The notes beneath the pieces are model-generated. The model was not told the DNA's origin and searched no databases. It saw only the letters and a program-made list of their open reading frames with translations. A stretch of DNA of 64,000 nucleotides from Bacteroidales bacterium (GTDB lineage: Bacteria > Bacteroidota > Bacteroidia > Bacteroidales > WCHB1-69): assembly GCA_017506175.1 (NCBI GenBank), contig JAFVNW010000055.1:37829-101828 (forward strand). Direction: 5' to 3'. Both the position numbers and the translations under genes were made by a program. Positions 23,982 to 32,728 of the stretch are shown one piece after another; position 1 is the first letter of the stretch, and every line of letters begins with the position of its first letter.

Positions 23982-24392
23982 GTGAAAACCGTCATTCCAT
24001 ACCTCCATCAATTGCCGCAGAATTTGCTCGGATTGATCGTAATTGCCTGTACGAGAGCGAAAAAAAGAAAATTACACGGCTTTGATTATTATGAAACCAT
24101 GAAAAAAATCGGCATCAGTCTCGGAAAATACATCATCATTCACCCGTTGCCCAGCAAAGCCGAACTCGCCCATGAACACGGACACCAGATGCAATCACGC
24201 TACCTGGGATGGCTGTACTTGGTTGTCATCGGCATTCCGAGCATCGTGGGCAATGTTTGGGACACTTGGTTTCATAGAAAATGGAGCGCCGCAGAACACG
24301 TCAAATGGTACTACGCTCTTCCATGGGAGAATTGGGCCGACCGATTGGGCGAAGTGACAAGGAATTCCAACTCATCTTCCACTAAACAATAA
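23982..24392 (+). CDS. Small putative membrane zincin with HEHGH motif
   Basis: 136 residues starting at GTG (an in-frame TGA lies seven codons upstream and no ATG comes between). The centre has IIIHPLPSKAELAHEHGHQMQS with His64-Glu65-His66-Gly67-His68, an HExxH metalloprotease signature, followed by the hydrophobic segment YLGWLYLVVIGIPSIV and an aromatic tail with WENWADRLGEV. Small Bacteroidota and Firmicutes proteins, including C-terminal domains of some RHS-type proteins, share this HE-x-GH..QS..LG..YL..IGIPS layout. Metal binding and proteolysis are inferred only from the motif. The downstream TPR gene is 42 bp away. Confidence 0.65.
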   Translation: MKTVIPYLHQLPQNLLGLIVIACTRAKKRKLHGFDYYETMKKIGISLGKYIIIHPLPSKAELAHEHGHQMQSRYLGWLYLVVIGIPSIVGNVWDTWFHRKWSAAEHVKWYYALPWENWADRLGEVTRNSNSSSTKQ

Positions 24393-24434
24393 AACATAAT
24401 AAAACAAGTTATTATATCGTAATTTTTACGCAAC

Positions 24435-25763
24435 ATGGAATACATTCTAATCCTAATCACTTGCTGCACAGCGGTTTTCATCACCTACTATTTTGTAGAT
24501 AAGCGAAACGCTAAAGTTGGTGGCAAACCCCGATTGGTTGAAAAGACAGTGGAGCAGCTCCTGAAAAAGATGAATTGCCCTTACGAAAAAAACGACCGCA
24601 ATAGCGACATACACATGTATCAGTTTGAGTATCAGGGCGGACATTTTGGCATCAGGATTCTTACCCCGAACAAGAACAGAAGCACCATCCGATTGGATTT
24701 TCCTAATTTTTTCGACACGAAAATGAATGACCTCCATCTGGTCAGGCAGCTCTGCAATCAAATGTGTCAGGATTCAGACGGCGTCAAATTCATCTATTCA
24801 TACAACGAGGAAGACAACCTCCTGCACGTACACATCTCATACGACGTGTGCCTTGTTAGCACAATTCCCGACCTCCAAGCCCACTTCGAGAGGAGCTTGG
24901 GACAGTGTTTTGCAGGACGGCAAAATTTCAATCTTGAATTTGAAAAACTCAAGAAAATGGACACCGAGGATGTGGAACGCTCCAACTGGTACTCCGACCG
25001 CGAAAGCCTGCTGCTGCAATCGGAGGAGAAAGCGCACCTGACCACCGACGATGCCAACGACACCCAGTCGGCCCAAACGAAGGCGGCCGTTACCGCGGAA
25101 AAAGCGCAAGAAGCTCGGTTCATGTATGAGGACTCCCAAGACAAGATAGCAGAAGGCCGCTCCTCGGAACTCACTGAAGAACAAAAATTTGCAAGTGAAG
25201 CCATCAACACGAGGGCTGGCGAGAACCTTTACCTCGGCAAACAGCTCTTCCTGCAGAAAAAATACGATGAAGCCATCGTTCTGCTGGAAAGCGCCTTCGA
25301 AATATCGCAGCCATACTACGACGTGATGAGTTCGGCACAGAAGATGAACTTCTTCGACCTCTGCTTCCATATCGGCTTCTGCTACTGCGCGTTGCACAAA
25401 TTCCAACAAGCATATTACTTCCTTGACATCACCATCCCGATACATAGTATCCCTTGGACGATGGAATATGTGAACTGCCTGGTCAATTCGGGCGACTTCC
25501 GCGCACTGCAAATCATCGACAACATCTACAACGGCATCAAACCTGACGAAAATGATGAAGAACCCGAACCCGCAATTCGCGACTTCCTCTACTTTCTGCT
25601 TCGAAGAAAGGCCTACGTACTCGTGGAAAAAGGCCGTCTGAACGAAGCTGAGGAGATTTTCCGCCCGATGCTTGAACAGCCAGAAAACAGCGACTTTGCA
25701 CTGAACGAACTGGCTTATATCCAAAAATTGAGAGAAAAAAAGAATAAGAACAAGAGCGAATGA
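24435..25763 (+). CDS. Membrane-anchored TPR-like protein of unknown function
   Basis: 442 residues. A single N-terminal hydrophobic segment (MEYILILITCCTAVFITYYFV) is followed by a ~120-residue globular domain with no recognised relative (WYSDRESLLLQ nearby), then a charged, Ala/Glu-rich stretch (about 195-255, likely helical). From about 255 to 440 the pattern ENLYLGKQLFLQKKYDEAIVLLESAFE and KGRLNEAEEIFRPMLEQPEN is tetratricopeptide-like. It is probably a cytoplasm- or periplasm-facing scaffold on the inner membrane. It could be co-transcribed with the HEHGH protein before it. Confidence 0.65.
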   Translation: MEYILILITCCTAVFITYYFVDKRNAKVGGKPRLVEKTVEQLLKKMNCPYEKNDRNSDIHMYQFEYQGGHFGIRILTPNKNRSTIRLDFPNFFDTKMNDLHLVRQLCNQMCQDSDGVKFIYSYNEEDNLLHVHISYDVCLVSTIPDLQAHFERSLGQCFAGRQNFNLEFEKLKKMDTEDVERSNWYSDRESLLLQSEEKAHLTTDDANDTQSAQTKAAVTAEKAQEARFMYEDSQDKIAEGRSSELTEEQKFASEAINTRAGENLYLGKQLFLQKKYDEAIVLLESAFEISQPYYDVMSSAQKMNFFDLCFHIGFCYCALHKFQQAYYFLDITIPIHSIPWTMEYVNCLVNSGDFRALQIIDNIYNGIKPDENDEEPEPAIRDFLYFLLRRKAYVLVEKGRLNEAEEIFRPMLEQPENSDFALNELAYIQKLREKKNKNKSE

Positions 25764-25955
25764 TTGTTCACTCGCCCTTACCTAATACAATGGAAGAAGA
25801 AAAAAAGATTCCATCTGAAAATACTCAGAACACCGTTGGAAATCGGGACTTCCTTGTGGTCTTTCCCAGCATCCCGATCTCGTGTACACTGGTTTAAGTT
25901 CACTTTTACGCAATGTGCCACGATTGCAGATAATCATGAAAAAGAGGAGTTGGAA

Positions 25956-26684
25956 ATGAAAAAAAACAATTATCCGGAAACAGACAACACGGAGTTCAAA
26001 TGGCGCTATAAATACCCTCATTTTGCCATCACCGCCGACTGTGTGATTTTCGGGTTCGACAAAGTGGAGTTGAAAGTCCTGCTCATCCAGCGAAGACTTG
26101 ATCCGTTCAAGGGCGAATGGGCGTTTCCAGGCGGTTTCATGATGCCAAACGACGAAAGCATCGAGGCCTGCGCCCAACGGGAATTGAAAGAGGAAACGGG
26201 AGTGGATAATGTTCCGATATTTCAGTTCGGAGTCTATTCAAGCAAAGGGAGAGACCCACGTGAACGGGTGATTACCAATGCTTTCGGAGCCTTGGTCAGA
26301 CCTGAAAAACTATCGGTAATCGGCGGAGACGACGCCGACAAGGCGGAGTGGTTTCCTGTGAAGAACCACCCGAAATTGGCTTTCGACCATGAAAAAATTT
26401 TGCAGGATGCACTGAAATACATGCAACGGAACATCTACTTCAAACCCATTGGATTCAACCTGTTAGGAGAGACCTTCACGATGCCGGAACTGCAACGAAT
26501 GTACGAAATCATCCTCGGTGTGCAGTTCGACAGGCGCAACTTCGACAAGAAAATGAACTCGCTTGGCATTCTCAAGATGAAAAAAAGGAGCCCGAATGCC
26601 TCAACCCGCACCCCAAGAGAGTTTTCTCTGGACATGGAAAAGTATGAAAAGCTGAAGAATGAGGGGTTCAAGTTGGAGTTTTAA
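25956..26684 (+). CDS. NUDIX domain regulator, NrtR-like
   Basis: 242 residues. The NUDIX box is intact in [24 protein letters not shown] (G..E.......REL.EE.G) at about residues 55-78, in a domain reading [20 protein letters not shown]. The C-terminal ~80 residues ([29 protein letters not shown]) match the winged-helix domain of NrtR/YdaE-type regulators, which sense ADP-ribose-type ligands and control NAD or sugar genes. No NAD or pentose genes lie next to it, so its targets are unknown. An open frame extends back to 25764 without ATG; AGGAG at 25944-25950 precedes the ATG at 25956, a rare clear ribosome site here. Confidence 0.85.
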   Translation: MKKNNYPETDNTEFKWRYKYPHFAITADCVIFGFDKVELKVLLIQRRLDPFKGEWAFPGGFMMPNDESIEACAQRELKEETGVDNVPIFQFGVYSSKGRDPRERVITNAFGALVRPEKLSVIGGDDADKAEWFPVKNHPKLAFDHEKILQDALKYMQRNIYFKPIGFNLLGETFTMPELQRMYEIILGVQFDRRNFDKKMNSLGILKMKKRSPNASTRTPREFSLDMEKYEKLKNEGFKLEF

Positions 26685-26736
26685 CATTATTTGGGAAAAA
26701 GTCATGGAAAAGACTTTTTTTCTCAACTGAAAGTTG

Positions 26737-26744
26737 TACTTTTG
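26737..26744 (+). promoter_or_regulatory. -7 box (TACTTTTG) of the DUF1573 gene
   Basis: TACTTTTG, 36 bp before the ATG at 26781, inside an upstream-extended open frame from 26691, which favours the signal-peptide start. Confidence 0.55.
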
Positions 26745-26780
26745 CAGGCTATTTTTGAAAACAGTAAAAAAACACTCAAT

Positions 26781-27866
26781 ATGAAAAAACTAGTCTTATC
26801 ATTATCACTGATTGTCGCCTTTTGCATTGCAATGGCACAACCGAAAATCGAATTTGACAAAAAAACACACGAATTTGGCGACGTTCATGAAGAAGGCGGA
26901 AAAATAACCGCTCGTTTCACATTTAAGAATGTCGGCACAGAACCCCTTGAACTGAAAAATGTAAAGCCGGGATGCGGTTGTACTGCAGCTAATTACACCA
27001 AAACCGCCGTCGCTCCAGGCGAAACTGGATTCATCGATGCAACCTACGACCCGTGGGGACGTCCGGGACAGTTCAACAAGAACATCAAAGTCACCACCAA
27101 CGAAGAGAATTCAACCCCCTATCTTATTTTCATCAAAGGCAACGTCATCAAACGCCCCCCCACAAAATATGAGTTGGCAGGCTACAAGCAAGGTCGCGGC
27201 GAAGTGCGTGTGAAAGAGAACTCCGTCAGATTCGACGTGAAGAACACCCAAACCCATCTGGACACCTTCTATCTGCGCAACTTCTATGAAAACGGAACCC
27301 CCATCTCCGTCAAATTGGAACAATCCCAATACATTACGGAGCAATCCAGAAGTTTCGGCGACCAAATCAATGCTGGAACGGAGGGCTACATCGTACTGAA
27401 GTATGACGCCACAAAGCGCAACGGCTGGGGAAATCTGAAAGACCGCGCCGTCTTCATCACCAACGACTCAGTTGAACCCCGCAAGTACCTCTATTACAAC
27501 GTAACCATCAAGGAGGACTTTTCCAATTTAACCGCCAAGGACCTTGCCAAAGCCCCCATCGCCGCTTACGATAAAGTGAACTTCAATTTCGACACCATCG
27601 CTCAAAACACCTCTGCAAGCGATGTGGTTAAAATCACAAATACCGGCAAATCCACACTCGTCATCAGAAAAATTGAAAGCAGTATGCCCTCCCTCACCTA
27701 TAAAATCACTGCGATGACCATCGAGCCCGGCCAAACCGTTAACCTGACTTGGACTTTCAAGGCTCAAAGCCGCCGCAACGGCCAAGATGCCACCCTCGAC
27801 ATCATCACCAACTCCCCCAACAATCCAGAACAAACCATCAGAGTGAAAGGATACGTTCAACGATAA
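26781..27866 (+). CDS. DUF1573 domain-containing exported protein
   Basis: 361 residues with signal peptide MKKLVLSLSLIVAFCIAMAQ. The N-terminal domain has the DUF1573 layout (EFDKKTHEFGDVHEEGGKI, FKNVGTEPLELKNVKPGCGCT, YDPWGRPGQFNK), an Ig-like ASPM/MSP fold. A second Ig-like domain near 275-360 repeats the theme (ITNTGKSTLVIRKIES, IEPGQTVNLTWTF). The protein should sit in the periplasm or on the outer surface. Its role is unknown; in Bacteroidota such proteins are often structural parts of surface complexes. It ends before a strong two-way hairpin terminator. Confidence 0.88.
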   Translation: MKKLVLSLSLIVAFCIAMAQPKIEFDKKTHEFGDVHEEGGKITARFTFKNVGTEPLELKNVKPGCGCTAANYTKTAVAPGETGFIDATYDPWGRPGQFNKNIKVTTNEENSTPYLIFIKGNVIKRPPTKYELAGYKQGRGEVRVKENSVRFDVKNTQTHLDTFYLRNFYENGTPISVKLEQSQYITEQSRSFGDQINAGTEGYIVLKYDATKRNGWGNLKDRAVFITNDSVEPRKYLYYNVTIKEDFSNLTAKDLAKAPIAAYDKVNFNFDTIAQNTSASDVVKITNTGKSTLVIRKIESSMPSLTYKITAMTIEPGQTVNLTWTFKAQSRRNGQDATLDIITNSPNNPEQTIRVKGYVQR

Positions 27867-27886
27867 ACAAATATTTGTAGATAAGA

Positions 27887-27920
27887 AAAACGTAGATGGA
27901 TTTCATCTACGTTTTTTTTA
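27887..27920 (+). terminator. Hairpin terminator after the DUF1573 gene
   Basis: ACGTAGATG (27891-27899) pairs perfectly with CATCTACGT (27905-27913) around a 5-nt loop and is followed by T8, with an A-run before it that would serve the other strand too. Confidence 0.88.
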
Positions 27921-27923
27921 TGT

Positions 27924-27931
27924 ATTTTTGC
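27924..27931 (+). promoter_or_regulatory. -7 box (TATTTTTG) of the sugar permease gene
   Basis: TATTTTTG, 16 bp before the ATG at 27948 and directly after the preceding terminator. Confidence 0.6.
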
Positions 27932-27947
27932 GCAAAATTTATAATTA

Positions 27948-29195
27948 ATGGAACAAAAAAACAAATACGCATTCAGCCTTTTTGTCATCGGTTCGCTGTT
28001 TTTTATCTTCGGCTTCATCACATGGGTGAACAGCATTCTGATGCCCTTCTTGCAAATCACCTGCGAACTCACAGAATTCCAGTCCGCATTCGTCCCCTTC
28101 GCCTTCTATATCTCCTACTTCGTGATGTCGATCCCCGCCTCTTTCCTGATTAAAAAAGTCGGCTACAGCAATGGAATGATGATCGGACTGTTGACTATGG
28201 CCGTCGGCTCCATCCTGTTTGTGCCAGCCGCCATCACGCGCAGCTACCTTTTCTTTCTCGTCGGACTATTCGTTCAAGGCATCGGGCTGTCGGTGCTGCA
28301 AACTGCCTCCAACCCCTACGCCACCATACTCGGACCGATTGAAACGGCAGCGCGACGCGTCAGTCTGATGGGAATCTGCAATAAATTGGCAGGCATCATC
28401 GGGGTTTACGTGCTCTACAACGCGCTGTTTTCGGGCATGGACAAAGAGATGGAGCTTTTGAAAACGCAACCCGCCGGCCCGGCACGCAACACCCTGCTCC
28501 AAAGCATGTCCGAACAAATCATCCTCCCCTATATCATCATCACCATCGTATTCCTTCTGCTGGTGATATTCTTGAAATTAGCTAAACTACCCAAAATTGA
28601 ATCTGCCGAAAATCAGCAGAGTGGAACCCATAAATCCATATTTGCCTACCCCTATATGTGGTTAGGCGTGGTCGCCATTTTCTTCTATGTCGGCGCGGAA
28701 GTCATCGCCATCGACTACCTGCCGAAGCTGGGTGTCTTCTGGGGCTACCCACTTGCCTTCTCAAAGAGTTTCAGCGCATTTGCCCTTATAGCCATGCTGT
28801 TGGGCTATCTAGTGGGCATCGCCACCATCCCGAAGATGATTTCGCAACGCCAAGCTTTGATTGTCAACGTGTGCCTGGCTGCCGCCCTGGTCGGCGTGGC
28901 GCTCTTCACCAAAGGGATGCTCTCCATCGCCTGCATCATCATGCTGAGTTTCGCGCATGCCATCATGTGGCCCGCCATCTGGCCGCTCTCCATCCACGAT
29001 TTAGGCCGACATACGGAACTTGCCTCTGGCCTTCTGGTGATGGCCATCGCTGGTGGAGCCGTTATGCCACTGATTTACAGCAGATTGTGTGAGAATTTCG
29101 GAAACCAGTACGCCTACATCCTGCTTTTCGTCAGCTACGCCTATATCCTGTTTTTCGCCGCCTACGGATATAAAATCAAATCCAAAGAATCGTAA
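27948..29195 (+). CDS. MFS sugar permease of the FucP/GluP type
   Basis: 415 residues and about 12 hydrophobic segments. The motif set FFIFGFITWVNSILMPFLQ, QGIGLSVLQTASNPYATILGP and LMGICNKLAGIIG is typical of the fucose/glucose/galactose:H+ symporter family in the inner membrane. The conserved Asn in QTASNPY and acidic residues of the FucP proton path appear present. The exact sugar cannot be read from sequence. The gene is followed 24 bp later by a RidA-type gene and probably shares its message. Confidence 0.9.
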   Translation: MEQKNKYAFSLFVIGSLFFIFGFITWVNSILMPFLQITCELTEFQSAFVPFAFYISYFVMSIPASFLIKKVGYSNGMMIGLLTMAVGSILFVPAAITRSYLFFLVGLFVQGIGLSVLQTASNPYATILGPIETAARRVSLMGICNKLAGIIGVYVLYNALFSGMDKEMELLKTQPAGPARNTLLQSMSEQIILPYIIITIVFLLLVIFLKLAKLPKIESAENQQSGTHKSIFAYPYMWLGVVAIFFYVGAEVIAIDYLPKLGVFWGYPLAFSKSFSAFALIAMLLGYLVGIATIPKMISQRQALIVNVCLAAALVGVALFTKGMLSIACIIMLSFAHAIMWPAIWPLSIHDLGRHTELASGLLVMAIAGGAVMPLIYSRLCENFGNQYAYILLFVSYAYILFFAAYGYKIKSKES

Positions 29196-29219
29196 TAATA
29201 ACCTTAAAAATATCGAATC

Positions 29220-29594
29220 ATGAAGAAAGTAATTCACACTGACAAAGCCCCCAAGGCCATCGGACCTTACAGCCAGGCCATTGAAATCAACGGTACGCTT
29301 TACATTTCCGGACAGATACCGGTAGATCCCGCGACGGGCAAGATCGCCGACACCATTGAAGAACAAACCGAACAGGTTATGCAAAATATTGGCGCAATCC
29401 TGAAAGAAGCCGGCTATACTTTCGACGATGTGGTGAAATCCACCTGCCTTTTGAGCGATATGGCCAATTTCAAGCCGATGAACGAGGTTTACGCCAAATA
29501 CTACAAGGTGAACCCACCGGCACGTGCCGCTTTTGCCGTGAAAGCACTTCCTATGGGCGTCATGGTGGAAATTGAAACCGTCGCCGTAAAGTAA
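29220..29594 (+). CDS. RidA-family enamine/imine deaminase
   Basis: 124 residues, standard length. Typical motifs are KAPKAIGPYSQAIEINGTLYISGQIPVDPATG, EQVMQNIGAILKEAG and the C-terminal PARAAFAVKALPMGVMVEIE, with the conserved Arg in PARAAF that binds the substrate carboxylate. The enzyme hydrolyses reactive imines from PLP-dependent dehydratases in the cytoplasm. Start at 29220 fits the family. Confidence 0.95.
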   Translation: MKKVIHTDKAPKAIGPYSQAIEINGTLYISGQIPVDPATGKIADTIEEQTEQVMQNIGAILKEAGYTFDDVVKSTCLLSDMANFKPMNEVYAKYYKVNPPARAAFAVKALPMGVMVEIETVAVK

Positions 29595-29680
29595 AAACAG
29601 TGGACTGGAATGAGTGAGCGATGAACTGAACTGCTGAAATACAGTCGGTTCATTGTTCACTGTTCACAAATAACCTATAG

Positions 29681-30187
29681 ATGAAAATAGGCATCATCTC
29701 CGACACACACGGGTTCGTGCATCCTGAGCTCTTCACGTTTTTTGAAAAATGCGACGAGATATGGCATGCCGGCGACATCGGCAGCATGGATGTGCTGACG
29801 GAACTGCAGCTGATCGCACCGGTGCGCGCAGTGTATGGGAACTGCGATGACTGGGAAGTACGCGAACACACCACCGAATCGCTCGTATTCAATTGCGAAC
29901 AGCACAAAGTAGCCATTATGCACATTGTCGGAAATGGCAACTATTACTCAACGCCTGCACTACAACTAATTGAAAAAGAGCATCCTACGATCTTCATTGC
30001 CGGGCACTCCCATATCTTAAAGGTAATGAATGACCAGAAGCATCACCTGATGTTCATGAATCCCGGCTCCGCCTCCCGTTTCGGACACCATACACGCCTC
30101 ACTTTCATGCGGATGGATATCACTGGAAATCAGTTGAGCAACCTAGAAATTTATGACGAACCCAAAATGACTGGATCTTGCATGTAA
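29681..30187 (+). CDS. YfcE/MJ0936-family metallophosphoesterase
   Basis: 168 residues. The calcineurin-like motifs are complete: GIISDTHG (metal Asp and His), HAGDIGS, YGNCDDW, and IFIAGHSH with PGSASRFG near the end. Close family members hydrolyse phosphodiesters such as bis-pNPP or cyclic nucleotides in vitro. Cellular substrate is unknown. The gene follows RidA by about 86 bp. Confidence 0.93.
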   Translation: MKIGIISDTHGFVHPELFTFFEKCDEIWHAGDIGSMDVLTELQLIAPVRAVYGNCDDWEVREHTTESLVFNCEQHKVAIMHIVGNGNYYSTPALQLIEKEHPTIFIAGHSHILKVMNDQKHHLMFMNPGSASRFGHHTRLTFMRMDITGNQLSNLEIYDEPKMTGSCM

Positions 30188-30197
30188 GATAAATTTG

Positions 30198-30205
30198 TAT
30201 TTTTG
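30198..30205 (+). promoter_or_regulatory. -7 box (TATTTTTG) of the small membrane protein gene
   Basis: TATTTTTG, 45 bp before the ATG at 30251. The open frame that starts at 30203 begins inside this box, so it is not the real start. Confidence 0.55.
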
Positions 30206-30250
30206 CGCAGATATCCGAAGCACCCACTGTTCAAACCAAAAAAGAAACAG

Positions 30251-30613
30251 ATGATAACAAATTTCAAGAAACGGAAACAAGGTGTTGCAGAATTCTCGCT
30301 GGGTCTGGCAGGAATTTTGCTTTGTTTTATTCTACCTTCAGGCGGGTGGTGCTACATTCCCTTGGTGATACTGGGCATCCTGAGCGCCATTTTAATCGGC
30401 ACCAACGACGAACTTACGGAAGAAGAAAAAAACGTGATCAAGAAACGCAACTTGCCCGCACTGATTGTATGGATTGCCGCCATGATTGGTTGCTACCTTA
30501 TCGCCCGACTGGTTTTCACCCCCGAATGGCCGTGGTTCGTCTTGTCAACCTACGTTTTCCTTACCACACATGGCGCCTTGTTCCTTGCTCCTATCCATTT
30601 GGAAAAAAAGTAG
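30251..30613 (+). CDS. Small integral membrane protein, unknown
   Basis: 120 residues with a basic N-terminus (MITNFKKRKQG) and three or four hydrophobic segments (AEFSLGLAGILLCFILP, YIPLVILGILSAILIG, LPALIVWIAAMIGCYLIARLVF, WPWFVLSTYVFLTTHGALFL). A charged loop (TNDELTEEEKNVIKKRN) lies between segments 2 and 3. No family recognised. It is followed 25 bp later by a beta-barrel protein gene. Confidence 0.6.
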   Translation: MITNFKKRKQGVAEFSLGLAGILLCFILPSGGWCYIPLVILGILSAILIGTNDELTEEEKNVIKKRNLPALIVWIAAMIGCYLIARLVFTPEWPWFVLSTYVFLTTHGALFLAPIHLEKK

Positions 30614-30638
30614 AACTTTTTGCCGATAATTCCTTAAA

Positions 30639-31430
30639 ATGAAAAGAATCATACTCGTTATTTTTATTGTATTGTTTGGCAGCACTTTATGCTATGCTGC
30701 GGACACAACGCACGTAATAAAAAGCAGCGGCGTTCCAATCGGGAACAAAGACCGGCAGCCTCGCCCGCCACGTCCGCCTCGGGAAAACAATTTCGGGAAA
30801 CGAGTCACTTTGGGGCTCGCCTTCGGAATCGGTCCCAACTGGCTGAACCCACGGAGCGACTCCTTGGAACGCGATGGGACAACGGCTATGCTAAAATATG
30901 GTGTACCCGTTGATATAAATTTCACCACCAAGGAAAACTACTATTTCTCCACGGGCATCTTTTTCCAGCACGGCGGAGGCAAGTTCAAATTTGAGGGAAT
31001 CCCTTTTGAAGGAGATTCCCTCATCCAACCTTTAACCCGCAAATACTCAGCGATTTATGTTTCCATCCCTACAGGTATCAAGCTGAAAACACCCAACATG
31101 AAAGGGTTTGTAGTGGGCGGCAACTTCGGTTTGCTGCACAGCTTCCGGCTCACTGCCAAAGCGCAGGACACCTACATGCAAAAGGGGGAAAAACAGAAAA
31201 CGCAAAAGTTCATGTACAAGGATGAAACTTTCGTTTTCCGCGAGAGCGGCTACATCGGACTGGGATTGGAATATGTGATTCAAGATGCCTGCAGAATCTA
31301 TTTCTATGCCAATTATGTGCATAGTTTCACAAATTTTTTCAATGCCCAAAAAAGTCACCATCCGATTACGAATGAAGCGAACAAAGCCACTAACGGCGGG
31401 ATTGAATTTCAAATCGGACTCTGTTTTTAA
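30639..31430 (+). CDS. Outer membrane beta-barrel protein
   Basis: 263 residues with signal peptide MKRIILVIFIVLFGSTLCYA. A Pro/Arg-rich linker (RQPRPPRPPREN) is followed by alternating hydrophobic strands typical of an 8-10 stranded PorT-like/outer-membrane barrel (VTLGLAFGIGPNWL, YYFSTGIFFQHGGGKF, YIGLGLEYVIQDACRIYFYAN), ending in FQIGLCF with the expected terminal Phe. Function unknown. The FAH-family gene begins 10 bp after its stop. Confidence 0.75.
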   Translation: MKRIILVIFIVLFGSTLCYAADTTHVIKSSGVPIGNKDRQPRPPRPPRENNFGKRVTLGLAFGIGPNWLNPRSDSLERDGTTAMLKYGVPVDINFTTKENYYFSTGIFFQHGGGKFKFEGIPFEGDSLIQPLTRKYSAIYVSIPTGIKLKTPNMKGFVVGGNFGLLHSFRLTAKAQDTYMQKGEKQKTQKFMYKDETFVFRESGYIGLGLEYVIQDACRIYFYANYVHSFTNFFNAQKSHHPITNEANKATNGGIEFQIGLCF

Positions 31431-31439
31431 TTATAATAG

Positions 31440-32051
31440 ATGAAAATAATCTGCATCGGTCGTAACTATTTACCTCACATTCAAGAGCTTGGACACAAAG
31501 TCCCGACGGAGCCCACTTTCTTTCTGAAACCGGAAAGCGCAATGGTCATTCGGAACCGGCCTTTTTTCCTGCCAGATTTTTCACAACAAGTTGAATACGA
31601 GGTGGAACTGATATACCGAATCAACAAGGTAGGGAAGTATATTCAGGAAAAATATGCGCACACCTACTACGATGCCATCGGCTTGGGAATCGACTTTACA
31701 GCCCGCGATCTGCAAAGAAATTGCATAGAGAACGGAAATCCGTGGGAAATCGCCAAGGCTTTCGACGGCTCCGCAGTGATGAGTCAATTTATTGATAAAG
31801 AAGAATTTGACGATCTAAACAACCTTGATTTCCATCTGGATTTGAATGGGAAAACGGTACAAAGCGGAAACAGCAGCGAGATGATTTTCACCATTGACAA
31901 AATCATTTCCTACGTTTCCCAATTCATGACCTTGAAAATGGGAGACGTCATCTACACCGGCACCCCGAAAGGCGTAGGGAAAGTGGCCATCAACGATCGC
32001 TTGGAAGGATGGATTGGAGAACGGAAATTGCTGAATTTCAGGGTGAAATAA
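31440..32051 (+). CDS. Fumarylacetoacetate hydrolase family protein
   Basis: 203 residues. The FAH/YcgM fold motifs are KIICIGRNYLPHIQELGH, FLKPESAMV, the metal-binding EYEVELIYRI (in place of the usual EVELAVVIG), GLGIDFTARDLQ and MKMGDVIYTGTPKGVGKV. Family members act on C-C bonds of acylpyruvates, 2-oxo acids or oxaloacetate using Mg2+ in the cytoplasm. The exact substrate is unclear. The stop is followed directly by an A/T repeat. Confidence 0.9.
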   Translation: MKIICIGRNYLPHIQELGHKVPTEPTFFLKPESAMVIRNRPFFLPDFSQQVEYEVELIYRINKVGKYIQEKYAHTYYDAIGLGIDFTARDLQRNCIENGNPWEIAKAFDGSAVMSQFIDKEEFDDLNNLDFHLDLNGKTVQSGNSSEMIFTIDKIISYVSQFMTLKMGDVIYTGTPKGVGKVAINDRLEGWIGERKLLNFRVK

Positions 32052-32096
32052 GTTGAAAATTGAAAACTGAGAACTGAGAATTGAGAATTGAAAGGT
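32052..32096. repeat. AAAATTGAAAACTGAGAACTG-type A/T repeat
   Basis: About five degenerate units of the AATTGAG/AAAATTGA family, beginning at the stop codon of the FAH-family gene. Confidence 0.7.
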
Positions 32097-32124
32097 GAAA
32101 ACGGAAGAAAGCAGTTGGAACCAC

Positions 32125-32170
32125 ACCTCAAAAAAACAAAGTAAATCACCCCAAAAACACAAAATAGGGT
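32125..32170 (+). repeat. Two tandem copies of a 23-bp unit, left copy
   Basis: Units 32125-32147 and 32148-32170 of the form ACCyCAAAAAmACAAArTAr. The following TTGTAGTTTCAAAAATT is also shared with the right-hand array at 33335-33403, so the total match is longer than the units. The pair lies just before the promoter of the Cys-rich gene. Confidence 0.8.
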
Positions 32171-32187
32171 TGTAGTTTCAAAAATTG

Positions 32188-32195
32188 TACCTTTG
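32188..32195 (+). promoter_or_regulatory. -7 box (TACCTTTG) of the Cys-rich/radical SAM pair
   Basis: TACCTTTG, 20 bp before the ATG at 32216. Confidence 0.6.
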
Positions 32196-32215
32196 CAAAC
32201 GAAAAATTTTCAGCC

Positions 32216-32728
32216 ATGAAACATGGGAAAGCCACCTGTAAAATTTTGAAAGAAATCCGTCGGGAAATTGCTGCCCAAAACAACATTCCGCTGGAGGAAC
32301 GCGACTGCACCTATGAGGGCGACTGCCGCGGCACCTGTCCGCGCTGCGAGGCGGAAGTGCGTTATCTGGAAACCGAGCTTCAAAAGAAAAGTCAATTGGG
32401 CAAAGCGGTCATCACCACCGGCATCGTGCTTGGCGGAATGCTGATGAGCGGATGTCACTCCTCCACACCCACTTCGCCAGAAGGACCCACACCCACCTCT
32501 TCTGAAACCATTCTCAATAATAATGAGCCAGCTGAGACCTCCGACACCATTCCCCGAGGTGGCGAAACTTTGGATTTCGATGACGAAGGAATTATTGAGA
32601 CGGAGTTGGTAAACGATAGGAATCAAGATGATCAAGTTAAATATGTAGTTGGTGAAGTGGTGCCAGAACCCTACCCTCCGGAGTTACCAGAGAATGACTC
32701 TGTAGTTTCCGACACCCTCCAGCCATGA
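32216..32728 (+). CDS. Cys-rich N-terminal, single-membrane-pass protein
   Basis: 170 residues. The N-terminal ~60 contain KATCKILKEIRREIAAQNNIPLEE and then C-T-Y-E-G-D-C-R-G-T-C-P-R-C-E-A-E, a CX5CX3CX2C cluster that could bind zinc or iron-sulfur, followed by a helix (VRYLETELQKKSQLG). A hydrophobic segment (AVITTGIVLGGMLMSG) and a Pro/Glu-rich acidic tail follow, presumably outside the membrane. I recognise this as a conserved Bacteroidota module sometimes joined to longer exported tails, but its function is not known to me. It overlaps the next gene by 4 bp (ATGA), so the two are translated together. Confidence 0.7.
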   Translation: MKHGKATCKILKEIRREIAAQNNIPLEERDCTYEGDCRGTCPRCEAEVRYLETELQKKSQLGKAVITTGIVLGGMLMSGCHSSTPTSPEGPTPTSSETILNNNEPAETSDTIPRGGETLDFDDEGIIETELVNDRNQDDQVKYVVGEVVPEPYPPELPENDSVVSDTLQP

